This document shows, piece by piece, positions 1 to 9,689 of a stretch of DNA of 32,847 nt. The number at the start of each line of letters is the position of its first letter. Position 1 is the stretch's first letter. The stretch is from contig JAENRP010000429.1 of assembly GCA_024741835.1 (NCBI GenBank), positions 1-32,847 on the forward strand, read 5' to 3'. The position numbers were made by a program, and so were the translations under genes. The stretch comes from Diplocarpon mali (taxonomy: Eukaryota > Ascomycota > Leotiomycetes > Helotiales > Drepanopezizaceae). Under the pieces are notes generated by a model that made no database searches, was not told the DNA's origin, and worked only from the letters and a program-made list of their open reading frames with translations.

Positions 1-111
1 TTCATAGCTAAATTTAGTATAGCTATGATTTCTAATCCAACTTAGCTAGTATAGCTACTCCACCTTAGCTATTCCTACTTAGCTAGTATAGCTATGATTC
101 TATATTCAACA
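1..111. repeat. AT-rich leftover with short repeats
   Basis: No gene is visible. A short unit containing TAGTATAGCTA recurs at about 13-30, 41-58 and 78-99, two of the copies extended to CTTAGCTAGTATAGCTA. This stretch has no match in the sister element A' (forward strand, 22103-29700), whose similarity to the left end begins at about 112. It may be more of the A 3' region that differs between copies, or a different repeat; the window edge prevents a decision. Confidence 0.4.
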
Positions 112-1239
112 CTTATACCTTGTGTTATACTGACTTTGCGCTAGGTCGCTAGCGCTCCCTTAGGAGCTGCAACCCTAGCGCGCTTATCCTAGCGCTTGCT
201 AGGTAATAAGCCGCTGCCGCCGTTGCCCTTATTGCTGCCGCTGCCGCTACCGCCGCCGCTACTACTTAAGAGCCCCACCCCTGCTGCATACTATATACCT
301 AAGCCTACGATAGAGCGCGATAATACGTACGTGCGTTGCATTGTATGCAAAAGTACCGGCAATCTCAATTATTAGTACTTTAATAGCACCTTTAGTACGT
401 ATTATATTTATTATATAGTATTAAGCAATAGCTGCTAATAGGCCAGCGGACCTCTCCTTACCTTTTAAAAGGCTATTGTATTAGCCTGCGCTTATAGCGC
501 CTTTAAGGAGGAAGTAGCGCTACTGCTTAATATAGTAAAGGGTATACTTTAAAGCTTTTATAATACGTTTTATTAAGTCTTATTAAGTTCTAAGCTAATT
601 TTTAAAAGATAGGAGCGATCGGACCTTAGTGCTAAAAGGGCTTGCTACTTTTGCAAATAATAGTATTATTGCCTCCCTTGCTCCTAGTATACTATTCCCA
701 TTCGCTCCCGGCCCCTTTAGCTTAAACCCGTTTGCCTTTACTATTGCCGCCGCCGCTCCTATCCCGTCTGCTGCTGCTATTGCAGCTACTGTTATAGTAT
801 CTCCCTTTATCTCCCCTATCCCTAGTCCCGCTATTGCCGCTCCTGCCGTCGCTGCCGCCCTTACTATCCTTGCCCCTATCGCCCTTGCCGCACCTCCTGC
901 CTTTGCCCCTGCTATCGCTAGTATATTTGCCGATAGGCCTCTGGCCGAGGGAGTGCCTCTAGGCCTCTCTTAAGAGGAGATCTATATAAAGCTTATAGCT
1001 ATAGCTTTGCGGCTCTTAGCCTTAGCTAAAAGGATCTAAGAAAGGGTCGCGCCTTATAATAGTAGCTTAAGAATATTACCTATCTTATATTTTTAAAAAA
1101 GGAGAAGCTTTTATAATACGCTTTATAAAAGAAAACAAATAAATGTAATTATAAGAGAGTAGGAGCTTATAAGTATAAGTCTTTTAATAATAAGTGACTA
1201 CTTACTAATAAGTACAAGTTATTAAACGATTATTTAAAA
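112..1239 (-). other. Element A(-) 3' region after RNase H
   Basis: About 1.1 kb lies beyond the end of the RNase H relic on the reverse strand and aligns with 28020-29135 of copy A'. It has no recognisable protein domain. It alternates AT-rich sequence with two GC-rich triplet tracts (about 178-278 and 690-960), which contrast sharply with the RIP-eroded surroundings. A forward-strand open frame across 629-973 is alanine/proline-rich and follows from the triplet composition; I do not treat it as a gene. Confidence 0.6.
690..960. repeat. GC-rich triplet tract in A(-)
   Basis: The forward strand is dominated by GCC, GCT and CCT triplets; the reverse strand by GCA, CAG and GGC. It aligns with 28311-28620 of A' in reverse complement. 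On the reverse (element sense) strand one frame reads mostly Gln and Arg codons, and its only stops are TAG and TAA, which C-to-T change of CAG and CAA would produce. A second, shorter tract lies at 178-278. This may be an eroded Gln/Arg-rich coding tract or a plain triplet minisatellite; the sequence alone does not separate these. Confidence 0.55.
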
Positions 1240-4200
1240 GCTCTAAAGGTTTAATAAATAAATAAAGCTTTTAAACTTCTAGCAGTTTAGGTTCTTAGTA
1301 AGCCTATTTGCGTATATCTCTTTAATAAAGAGGTAAATTATTTAAAAGCTACCTCTCTAATACTCTTAATAGATTTATATATTACTGATTTCGATATATT
1401 AAAGGCTTATTTTAATCTTCTTATTCTTTATAATAATTAGCTAAATCGTTTATTAATTATTATAATATATATTCTATTTAAAGAAGGAGTCTATGCGAAT
1501 CTCTTTAAAGAGGCGTTTTATAGCTATTATCTCCTTTGTAATAGAAACCATACTATAGAATTCTACTTTAGTAGAAGAGAGCGTGATAATCGCTTAGCGA
1601 TTCGCTTTCTAAATAATCAGTCCTTTAAATAGGAAGAAGACGTATCTTTAAAAGGATCTGCGGATCTTTTAATCATTTTTAAAAGAAGCATTTAAAGATG
1701 CAACTAATTGGTATTCCCTAGCCTTAAAGCTATAGGCAATTCCTAAGAAGCGCGTACTATATAAGTATTAAAGCGTTTAATCTGCGGCTAAGAGGTGCTT
1801 AAAGCTTAGATTAGTTAGAAAGAAAGATAGTTAAAAGGCTGCAAACGCAATATTTAAGTATATTATAATCACTATATAAAGAATAAAGCCTATTTTCTCT
1901 TAATACTCCTTTACCTTTTCTAAAGAAGCTTGCCCTAAGTTCTTAATAAACTCCTTCTTTAGTAATAGAGTATTAGGCACTCTCCTTATATTAGCTCCGA
2001 ACTTTTAAGCGATCTTCTTAATATAAGTATTATAAACTAAGGAGATCCTCTTTGCTTTCCTATCTTAAATAATCCTTACTTTAAAGAATTAGAAAATATC
2101 TCTTATAATAGTAAGCTTATATGCCCTCTTTAGGTCTTCAATTAGATAAATCGCCTAATCTAAGTTAAAGGCCTTATATAACACTTGAATATTATTAATA
2201 TAAAATGCTATAAAGACTATACAATCCTTTATTATAAAAATATAAGGCTCCTTGCTTAATGGCTTAAGTTAAAGGCCCTTAAGCATTCCTGCGAAGTTCT
2301 TATACTATAGCGCTAAAGAGTCTTTTAGCCTATAAAGCGCGCGGTCCAGTTCTACTACTATATTAAGGCGCTTAAAGCCATCTAATAAGAAGTATGTAAT
2401 TAAAGCACTTCTTAAGTCTTTAAGAGTATTAATAAATGCGTTAATAATATCGAACTACTTTACTTCTATATCGAAGTATATAGCAAGCGCTATTAGTACT
2501 TTAAAAGACCTTACTATAAGCGTGGCTATATAGGTTAAGAAAATTAAAGCTTTATCTTAAAGATCCCTTTATATAACTAGCTATAATCGGCATTTTAAAA
2601 GCTCGCTAAAGCTATTAATCTTATAAGTAAAAACCCATTTTAATAGTATCAGTAAGAGCTTTGAGTAGTCCCTTTATATAATTCTTTAATAACTCTAAGA
2701 TTCTAAATTCCTAATCTCCTAGCACTCTCCTTTTTTAAATCATTCGCTAAAAGGGTGCTTCTTTAAGTCTAGCTATCCTTTTAAAGGCTTTAGTAAAAAG
2801 CCTTAGTACTATAGGCGGTTAAGAGATTGCGCTTTATCCTTTACCTAATTATTAATTATAGCTTTAATAATTATATAAACTATTAAATAGTCCTTCTTAT
2901 CCTTCCTTATTTATTCGTTTGCTTAAAAGGTTAATATAAACTCTTATATATATAAAAAGTAAGGTAAATCAATATTACTTTAAAAGAGTATATGCTTTAA
3001 AGTAGTAGTATATACTTTTAAAGTCTCCTATTACTTAACGCTTAAGCGTCTTATCCTCTTTTACTTAAGAAGAAGGAGTTCCTCCTTGCGCTTTTCTCTA
3101 TAGGTCTCCTCTTCTATTTTTATTATTACTAAAGGTTCCTTTAAGAGTTTAAATAGCTCTATCTCCTAAGCCTATAGTCTTTAAGCTAGTATTATAACTT
3201 AAGGTATTATATTATTAAGGCCTGCTCCTCTTATTAGGTCGCTTCTTATAAGACTATTAAAGCTCCTTTTAAATCTTAATAATAGTACCTTTAGCCTTTT
3301 ACTAAAGTTTATTAAGGCTTGCCTTTATAATTAAAGACTTTATCTTAAAGCCTTTAAGCTATCTCTATTCTTATATAAAATAGTAGCTAAAGATCTGCCG
3401 ATCGCCTTATAGAACTCGTCTTTAAAGACTCCTTTAAAGTCGTCTATAGTTCCTTCTTTAATAGGGCCTTTATAAGGAATTATTACCCCTAAGCTCTAGT
3501 TGCTATTTACCTTCTTAAAGACTAGTGAAGTGGCTTCTAATTCGCTTGCTTCTACCCTTAAGTTTCTAAGCAGGTCTTTTAAAGAATTTGGATTTAAGTT
3601 AAGGCCTTTTATATTATTAATTAAAGGCTATAGAGTAGCATCAGTTTATAATATAGGCTCTTCTTATATAGCGGCTTCTTTTGCGGCAATTGCATTCGGC
3701 CTTGCGATAAGCTCCGATTCTTCGAAAATGCCTTTGAACTTAGCATCCTAAGCTCCCTCTCCTTCTTTAATCAATTAGAAGGTTATCTTAAGTTCTTAAT
3801 ATAATATAGGGTTTGCGCGCTTAGCTTTTGGACTATAGAAGAGAGACTTATCAAATTTGATATTATAAGTCGTTATTACTTGCTAGAGTATAAGAACTTA
3901 GATTTTATAAACATTAGAGGTAATATATCTAATAAAGTAACTTAAGTGCTTTTATAGTTTAATTTTAAAGGTTCGACGGTCCCTTCCTACCTTCCTCTCT
4001 TTAATTAAAGGGTATGCGCAAGCGTTATATATATAAATGCGACTCTAGTTAGGCTTTAAGCTTACTATTATCTACTTAATAAGCAGCAGCTTATAAAATC
4101 GAAAATACTACTTAAACTAACTATAAAGAGCCTTACTTAATAAGATTATCTTCTTCCTAGTAAGTAGGGAGATATTATAAAAGTATATAATAGCCTTTAT

Positions 4201-4294
4201 AACCTTTGGCCAAAGGCTTACTAGAAGCCTAGCGTAGATCCTTATTTTAATAAAGCGTTCAATTAACTCCTTTCCTACTTGCTCTACACCTTTA
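1240..4294 (-). pseudogene. A(-) pol: integrase C-part, RT, RNase H relic
   Basis: This holds the downstream part of the copia polyprotein, read on the reverse strand. Integrase C-terminal sequence and a linker occupy about 4294-2780. Reverse transcriptase occupies about 2780-2040, with a recognisable LDRAL-Y-L-KDS block. The catalytic YVDD box reads YINN at 2202-2191. RNase H occupies about 1760-1240, with a TLSSTK(V/A)E-type motif and a final K-L-RQKF-like block. In an active element this would copy RNA to DNA and remove the RNA strand. Stops occur in every stretch of a few dozen codons, and both catalytic Asp residues of the RT box are Asn, so it is inactive. An antisense open frame over 3500-3751 is a shadow of the linker. 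Confidence 0.85.
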
Positions 4295-4299
4295 TTAGA
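4295..4299. repeat. Target duplication TTAGA, left of D
   Basis: This TTAGA is repeated at 5249-5253 on the other side of element D. The empty site in sister copy A' carries it once (TCTAA on the forward strand at 24962-24966), so this is a true 5-bp target duplication. Confidence 0.9.
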
Positions 4300-4384
4300 T
4301 ATTATGCAGAAAATAGGCTAAATATGCTAGTACGCGCCCTAAGGTATGGATTCATATTTTGGCCGAGCGGTATTATATATAATA
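4300..4384 (+). repeat. D LTR 1
   Basis: This 85-bp terminal repeat starts TATTATGCAGAAAATAGG and ends ATATAATA. The first 12 bases equal the start of the element A LTR apart from RIP-type changes. Confidence 0.88.
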
Positions 4385-4395
4385 GTTATAAGCCC
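4385..4395 (+). other. D primer-binding site, first unit
   Basis: GTTATAAGCCC follows the LTR directly. With one G-to-A change reversed it matches the complement of the initiator Met-tRNA anticodon stem-loop (GGGCTCATAAC), as in copia elements primed by a half-tRNA. The second unit carries the same site at 4817-4827. Confidence 0.65.
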
Positions 4396-4690
4396 TATAA
4401 GCGCAGCAATAAATCTTTTCGCATTCCTCTTGCGCAAGGTTTAGCCGACGTTTCTTTCGCTTCAAAGTTCTACCGGTCGCCGATTTTCCAAATTCTTAGT
4501 AATAATCATACTCGGTTTTAATAGCTATATTAATAAAAGTTTCGATAGGTTTAAGTAAAAAGACGTCCGATGGCTATCTAACGTATGGCCGAAGGAAACT
4601 GCGGTCTTTTGGCCCTTCCGACCACCTATTTTCTACTAGCTTAGCGGTCTATACGCTATATCTATACTACCACAGACTAGGCTAGTACTT

Positions 4691-4731
4691 AGGCCGTCGG
4701 AAAAACTATTCTTCCGACGACCTAAGGGGTA
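4691..4731 (+). other. Hairpin and polypurine tract in D
   Basis: CGTCGGAA at about 4695-4702 faces TTCCGACG at about 4712-4719, forming an 8-bp stem, directly followed by the purine-rich CCTAAGGGGTA before LTR 2. The second unit has a weakened version ending at 5163. The purine tract is the expected plus-strand primer; the role of the hairpin is unknown. Confidence 0.6.
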
Positions 4732-4816
4732 TATTATATAGAAGATAGGCTAAATATGCTAGTATGCGCCCTAAGGTGTGGATTCACATTTTAGCCAAGC
4801 GGTATTATATATAATA
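4732..4816 (+). repeat. D LTR 2 (shared, central)
   Basis: This 85-bp copy is shared by the two tandem units. It begins TATTATATAGAAGATAGG and ends ATATAATA, and is followed at once by the second primer site (4817-4827). Confidence 0.88.
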
Positions 4817-5163
4817 GTTATAAGCCCTATAAGCGTAGTAATAAATCTTTTCGCATTCCTCTTGCGCGAGGTTTAGCCGACGTTTCTTTCGCTTTGAAGT
4901 TCTACCGGTCGCCGATTTTCCAAATTCTTAGCAATGATTATACTCGGTTTCGATAGCTATATCGATAAAAGTTTCGATAGGTTTGAGTAAAAAGACGTCC
5001 GATGGCCGTCCGATATATAGCCGAAGGAAACTGCAGTCTTCCGGCCCTTCCGACTAACTATTTTCTACTAGCTTAGCGGTCTGTGCGCTATATCTATGCT
5101 ACTATAGACTAGGCTAGTACTTAGGCCGCCGGAAAAACTGTTCTTCCAGCGACCTAAGGGGTA

Positions 5164-5248
5164 TATTATACAGAAAATAGGCTAAATATGCTAGTACGCG
5201 CCCTAAGGTATAGATTCACATTTTGGCCAAGCGGTATTATATACAACA
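5164..5248 (+). repeat. D LTR 3
   Basis: This 85-bp copy ends TATACAACA, keeping the original CA end that LTRs 1 and 2 have lost to TA. It is followed by the target duplication TTAGA at 5249-5253. Confidence 0.88.
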
Positions 5249-5253
5249 TTAGA
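5249..5253. repeat. Target duplication TTAGA, right of D
   Basis: This is the partner of the TTAGA at 4295-4299; see element D. Confidence 0.9.
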
Positions 5254-7690
5254 TTAGTATATATAAGTAGGAGTAAGCTTTAAATCGATTCCTTCCTCTT
5301 TTACCTATCTTTAGTACTTTATAAGAGAGTCTTCCTTTAAGGAGATTACTAAAGTATTATTATCTTACTTGATCTTGCAAATAGAAAGCCTATATTAGCG
5401 TTTTATTTATACTTTAAAGGCCTAAAGGACCTTTATAACTATATCTCTACCCTTCGATCTTAATAGGAACGTCTAAAGTATACTACTATACTTATCCTTA
5501 ATTAAAAGAACTTATAAGTAACTATTATATAAGTTGTTTAAAAAGTTAAAAAGATCCTAGGAGATCTTAAAGAAGGGCTTTAGAAATCGGTTCTTAAAGG
5601 TAGTATAAGAAATAACTTGCCTAGCAGACGCTACTATATATATAAGGTACTTTAGCCTTTGTATTCCCTTGATCTTCACTCCCTTAGCGCACTTGACTAG
5701 CACTTAGAAAGCCTTTGCGCCTAAGTGGCTAGCGCGAAGGTACTATATATACGCGTTATTATCCTATACCTTAGTAAGCGTATAGCTAAACTAGAACCTA
5801 TTATAAAGTATCGTCTTAGCTATAGGAAACGCTATTAAGGTAGAGAAGTTATATTAAAGTATATTTAAAAGATCCAAATAGTTAATAGGCTTATATTTAA
5901 AGAAAATAAGATTATAGCAACGCTTTAACTAAGCTCGCTTTATAGAATCTCTAATGCTTTTAAAGTGCAAAGTAAGGTCTACCTTAAAGTATTAAAAACC
6001 CTTATTCGCAAGGAGCCTCTTTAAGATAATATTAGTAGTAAACTCCTTTATAATAGTAATATTATATAGCGTTATCTTTATAAGAGAGCTATTATATTAT
6101 AAAAGAGAGTCCGCTATATATCTATTACCTCTCCTAATGATTAGGAGTCTTAAGGTACCTACTTTAATATATTGCTATAAGTCGCTAAAAGGCTTAAAGG
6201 TACTTATAATAAGTAAATCCTTTAAATTAATAATATAAGTAGCTATGCAATTATTAAGGAGCGTACTTAAGGAGAGCAGGTGGCGTTTTAGCTTAAAGAG
6301 ATAGTAAATATTAAACGATTCTTCAAAAGCATTAAAGGCAAAGGGATCTATTATTATAAAGACTGGTAAGTTCTCCCTTTTGCTTAAACTATTCTCCTTA
6401 AAGGCTAAAGCCTTTCCTTTAAATTTGTCAATTACTATTACTATAATATCATTCTCCTTAAGCTATACTTAGAGACCTTTGAACTAGTCTCTTGCGTTTA
6501 ACGCCTTTTGTATTTATAGGACCTCCTTTCGTAAAGGGAGAACCTTTATATTTTCCTTACGCCTATCTATAGTATATAATAGTTTCTAATAGTCCTAAGG
6601 CTTCTAATAGTAGTTAATAGAGCCTTTATAAGGGCACTTAGGCCTAATCTCCCTTTTAAAGCTTATAAAGCGATTTTAGAAGCTGCTTGCTAAAGCTTGC
6701 GAAAGGGTTTCGGTATTTAGGAGAGACTCTTGAATAGTAAAAACTGCTAGCCCTTTATTATTAATCGCTCTATTAGATTTAATACCCGCTAAGGCGCAGC
6801 TTAGCTGCATTAGGTTATACTTATATAAGGTTCCTATCTGCTTATTAGTAATTATTTCCTCCTTTAAGCGAGTCGCCTAACTCAGATTAATCTTTACTAT
6901 AACTAAGTCTAAAAAGTCAATTACTCCTAGTCTTCCTTTAATCTTAAGAAGACTATATTATTCTACTAGGCAGTATGCCTTCTACTACTTCTAGATCTAC
7001 TACTAAGTGTTAGTTCTCTTAGTCTTACCTTAGCATAGTATATTATAGTACTAGAGCCTTATCTAAGACTGAATAGCCTTATTAGAAGGCGCAATATCAC
7101 GCTTTAAAATAGATACTAGGCCTTAGAGTAAAAGTTGCTAATTTACCAAATTAGCATATAGGTCGTTAGTAGTAGTTCTACTTATAGGAGTATCTCTATT
7201 AAGTATTAAGGAGGAGAGCTTCTTAGCTTAGATTTGTACTTAAGCTATTGCAGAAGCTAGAAGTATTCTATCGACGGTCTTAGAGACCTATTTTAATAGT
7301 AGTTTATAGTATTTGCATTAGGTCTTCTAAGTCTCCTTGCGCATAAGGTACTCCTTTATTAGGATTTTATATTTATCCTTAATATCTTTATAAAAGGCTT
7401 ATAAAGGAGGAGCTTTTGATAAATCTCCTAAGGGAAAGCGGGCGTAAATCTATTTAAATAAAGTCGCTATATACTTTTTATATAACCTTGCGTATACTAT
7501 ACAAAGGTTAGCCGTTTCCAGTTCCTTAAGCTTTTAAATAGAGGGAGCTTAAGGCTCAGTCTTTATAATTGATTTAAATAAGAGTCTTAAATTAGCAAAA
7601 ATAGTAATATTATAAAGCTTAGCGAAGAATATATATTTACTAAACTACTTTACTTAAGAGGCAAAGGTATTAAAGCAAGGCTTAAAGATG
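5254..7690 (-). pseudogene. A(-) gag, protease and integrase N-part relic
   Basis: Read on the reverse strand, the capsid-like gag relic covers about 7690-6590 and ends with a degraded zinc knuckle near 6636-6595. A protease site at about 6256-6235 reads LLNNCIATYIIN, the eroded form of a D-[ST]-G-C-A-T-H-I type copia motif. The pre-integrase block lies around 5760-5640 (a Leu-Val-Lys-Cys/Ala-rich stretch), then the integrase core runs leftward until D interrupts it at 5254, close to the codons for the conserved QSN-G segment. Stops are frequent. Assignment rests on colinearity with A' and with the copia domain order. Confidence 0.8.
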
Positions 7691-7900
7691 CTTAAAGTAT
7701 TAAATATATTAAATAGAGTTTAGTAAAAAAGGTTAGGTATATAAATAGAGTTTACAAATAAGGTTCAATTGGAAAATAGAGATTTGTTAATTGAAAATAA
7801 AGGTCCTTTAAGTCGTTATAAGTACTCGAAAAGTCGGTTAAGAGCTCGAAGGGCCCTTTAGCCGGTTGTATGCGAAGAGAAAGCATATTAAAGTGCTTAC
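7691..7900 (-). other. A(-) leader between primer site and gag
   Basis: This is the reverse-strand leader of element A, colinear with 22311-22510 of A'. I see no gene in it. No start codon for gag can be fixed because of RIP changes. Confidence 0.5.
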
Positions 7901-7912
7901 AAGGCTTATAAC
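7901..7912 (-). other. A(-) primer-binding site
   Basis: The reverse strand reads GTTATAAGCCTT directly inside the LTR end. It corresponds to GTTATAAGCCC in A' (22300-22310) and D, a RIP-altered complement of the initiator Met-tRNA anticodon arm. Confidence 0.6.
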
Positions 7913-8000
7913 TATAGTGCAGTCGGCTGGAGGGCCTTTATTAGGTCGCTTAGGAGGCTCGCAGAAGTAGGGGAAGATGATTAATTGTATTATTATCTAG
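7913..8000 (-). repeat. A(-) 5' LTR, inner 88 bp
   Basis: This is the inner part of the A(-) 5' LTR, aligning with the end of the A' LTRs (to 22299 and 29700). Its outer end stops at TCTAG (7996-8000), where B1 is inserted. Together with 14191-14299 it totals 197 bp, the same length as both A' LTRs. Confidence 0.88.
7996..8000. repeat. Target duplication TCTAG, left of B1
   Basis: TCTAG is repeated at 14186-14190 on the far side of B1. Uninterrupted A LTRs at 22103-22299 and 29504-29700 carry the site once in the reverse orientation (CTAGA). Confidence 0.9.
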
Positions 8001-8195
8001 TATTGAGATAGGTGATATAGCCATCACTCCGATGTATTGTCATATGACCCTACTGCTTAGTTAGTAGGATGTTGATACGTATATAGCTATAGGGAAGAAA
8101 GGGGTAACCTTCCTTCCCTAACTCTTACTAATATATCGACTATCGACCTTTAGAAGTTTCCCTTACCTACTGCGCTAACTTACTTAAGCTTAATA
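8001..8195 (+). repeat. B1 5' LTR
   Basis: This 195-bp LTR runs from TATTGAG (from TGTTGAG) to CTTAATA (from CTCAACA), which form short inverted ends. A TATA-like GTATATAG lies at about 8079-8086, followed by a purine-rich stretch; this is a plausible promoter, unproven. It aligns end to end with 13991-14185 and 15235-15429. Confidence 0.92.
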
Positions 8196-8207
8196 GGTTA
8201 TAAGCCC
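8196..8207 (+). other. B1 primer-binding site
   Basis: GGTTATAAGCCC starts at the first base after the LTR. Reversing one G-to-A change gives the complement of GGGCTCATAACC, the anticodon stem-loop of initiator Met-tRNA, which is the half-tRNA primer known for Drosophila copia. B2 has the identical site at 15430-15441. Confidence 0.7.
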
Positions 8208-8580
8208 TAGTTAGACTGATAATAGATTATTAACTTCCTTTAGAAAGCACTTGCGCCGCAACTATTAATAAGAAGTTGAATAAGACTTATAGTAAGAGGC
8301 AAGCAATCGGCGAATAAGAGGTATGATTCCTTATTTAGCTAACCTATATTATAAGAGGTATAATTCCTTGCTCTATAACCCTTTAGTACTGCAAGAGGTA
8401 TAATTCCTTACTTTACTATATTTTATAAGAGGTATGATTCCCTATATTATAGCCTAAAACCTTTTTCGATAAGAGGACTTCCTCCCTATTTAATACTTCT
8501 ATAATACCTGCTATTTAATCATTTCGACTTTTCGATAGGAGGAGTGCCTTTAACCATTTAATTTATTTTAATTTTTCAAC
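8208..8580 (+). repeat. B1 leader with tandem GAGGTATGATTCC units
   Basis: This untranslated-leader-like stretch has no gene. It holds four units of roughly TAAGAGGTATGATTCC at about 8315, 8352, 8392 and 8425, spaced 33-40 bp, with weaker GAGG-containing echoes at about 8293, 8471 and 8535. B2 has the same array at about 15549-15680, so it is an ancestral feature of the family. The function is unknown; a packaging or structural RNA signal is one possibility. Confidence 0.6.
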
Positions 8581-9560
8581 GCAATTCTATTCGAAATAGC
8601 AATAGCTTCCGATTCCGATCGAAACACTAGACCTAGAGACCTCTAACTCTTTCGAAAGAACTGGCAATAATAGTTCGACGATTTAAAGCTTTACTTTAAG
8701 AGTAAAGGCATTAAAATAGAGATTTAAAAGACACTTATTAAATACGTAAGAATAGCCTCTTATACTCCCTTTACCGATTTGTCTACTTCTACTTTAATAG
8801 CTAATACAACTATTAAGGATTTGCCAAATATATTAAATAAGCTTAGCTTAAGAGCTTTAGTAGATAATAATTAAAAATCTTAAAGGCAATTTTAAATATA
8901 AAAAAGGAGAAAGAGTATAAGCTGGCCTTAGCTAAATGTAAGCCTAAGATCAATAGAGGTTTAAGCGATAAAGATTAAGATTTTATTTAAGTTTATAATA
9001 ATATAAAAATAAGATAAGATACTTTAAAAGTAAAATACTTTTAAATAATTGCCCTTAATACTTAATATCTATTATAGCAGATTACTTTATTTTAATATAG
9101 AAAAGATAAAGATAGTAAGGATATAGATATAAATATAGACTTTGCTTAATCTATACTACGTAAAGTAAGGAGGAGAGTAAGAGCTGCAGATCCTAGGATA
9201 GCTATAACTTTTAAAGAAACTTAGCTTTTCGGTTTCCTACTTAATAGCCTCTCTTTTAAGTTTACTATTATAAAATAATCTCTTCTTATCTAACCTAACC
9301 TTAAGATCTATAAGAAGATCGACCTCCTTTGAACTATTAAGTAAGACCTTAAAGGACGCTTTAAATCGGCAAATACCGCATTATAAGGCAACAATAAGCC
9401 TAAGAAGAGGAAAGAGCGTAGGATAAGCCTTTGAGCTTATTAGGGATACTACTTTTATAATAGTACTTATAATATTACTAATTATAAAGTTAGAAGGCAA
9501 TTGATTAATATAGTTGCTAGCTTTAATATTAAAAAGCAATTAAAGCAAAAGTTAAGAAGC
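8581..9560 (+). pseudogene. B1 gag relic with zinc knuckle
   Basis: This is the eroded capsid-like gag of a copia element. The frame beginning NAILFEIAIASDSDR is followed by a Leu/Lys-rich helical region broken by TAG/TAA codons. A nucleic-acid-binding zinc knuckle is recognisable around 9440-9490, reading YYFYNSTYNITNY; in B2 the same place keeps the first and last Cys, giving C-x2-C-x3-H-x4-C once RIP-type Cys-to-Tyr and His-to-Tyr changes are allowed for. A Lys-rich tail follows. No original start codon can be defined. Confidence 0.72.
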
Positions 9561-9689
9561 AAACTACCCTTATCTTACCGAAGGCTGCAACTACTAAAGA
9601 AAGGCAAAGGAAAAGGCTATTTAATTAAAACTTTAGCAGATACCTTTAATAATAATAGTAAGTTATCTAAACTTAAATCTACTTCTAAT

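Larger units (their letters stand above)
4300..5248 (+). mobile_element. Element D: tandem TRIM-like retroelement
   Basis: This is a miniature LTR element of exactly 949 bp: three 85-bp LTRs (4300-4384, 4732-4816, 5164-5248) separated by two 347-bp internal regions (4385-4731, 4817-5163). It has no coding capacity. Each internal region starts with a primer-site-like GTTATAAGCCC and ends with a purine-rich CCTAAGGGGTA next to the following LTR. LTRs start TATTATG or TATTATA (from TGTTATG); the last ends CAACA. TTAGA flanks both sides and the A' copy preserves the empty site. Termini, primer site and purine tract resemble element A, suggesting that A-type enzymes moved it. It is visibly less AT-eroded than its host element. 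Confidence 0.9.

Noticed and set aside
629..973. Open frame of 114 codons on the forward strand, alanine/proline-rich
   Set aside because: It is antisense to element A and arises from a GCC/GCT triplet tract. The aligned tract in A' is open in a different frame and strand, so there is no consistent protein.
3500..3751. Antisense open frame, similar to one at 25510-25731
   Set aside because: Both lie antisense to the same polyprotein linker in A(-) and A'. Similarity follows from the shared parent sequence and does not show an antisense gene.
4279..4521. Open frame of 80 codons across the start of element D
   Set aside because: It crosses the insertion boundary and the D LTR and primer site; the second D unit does not keep it.
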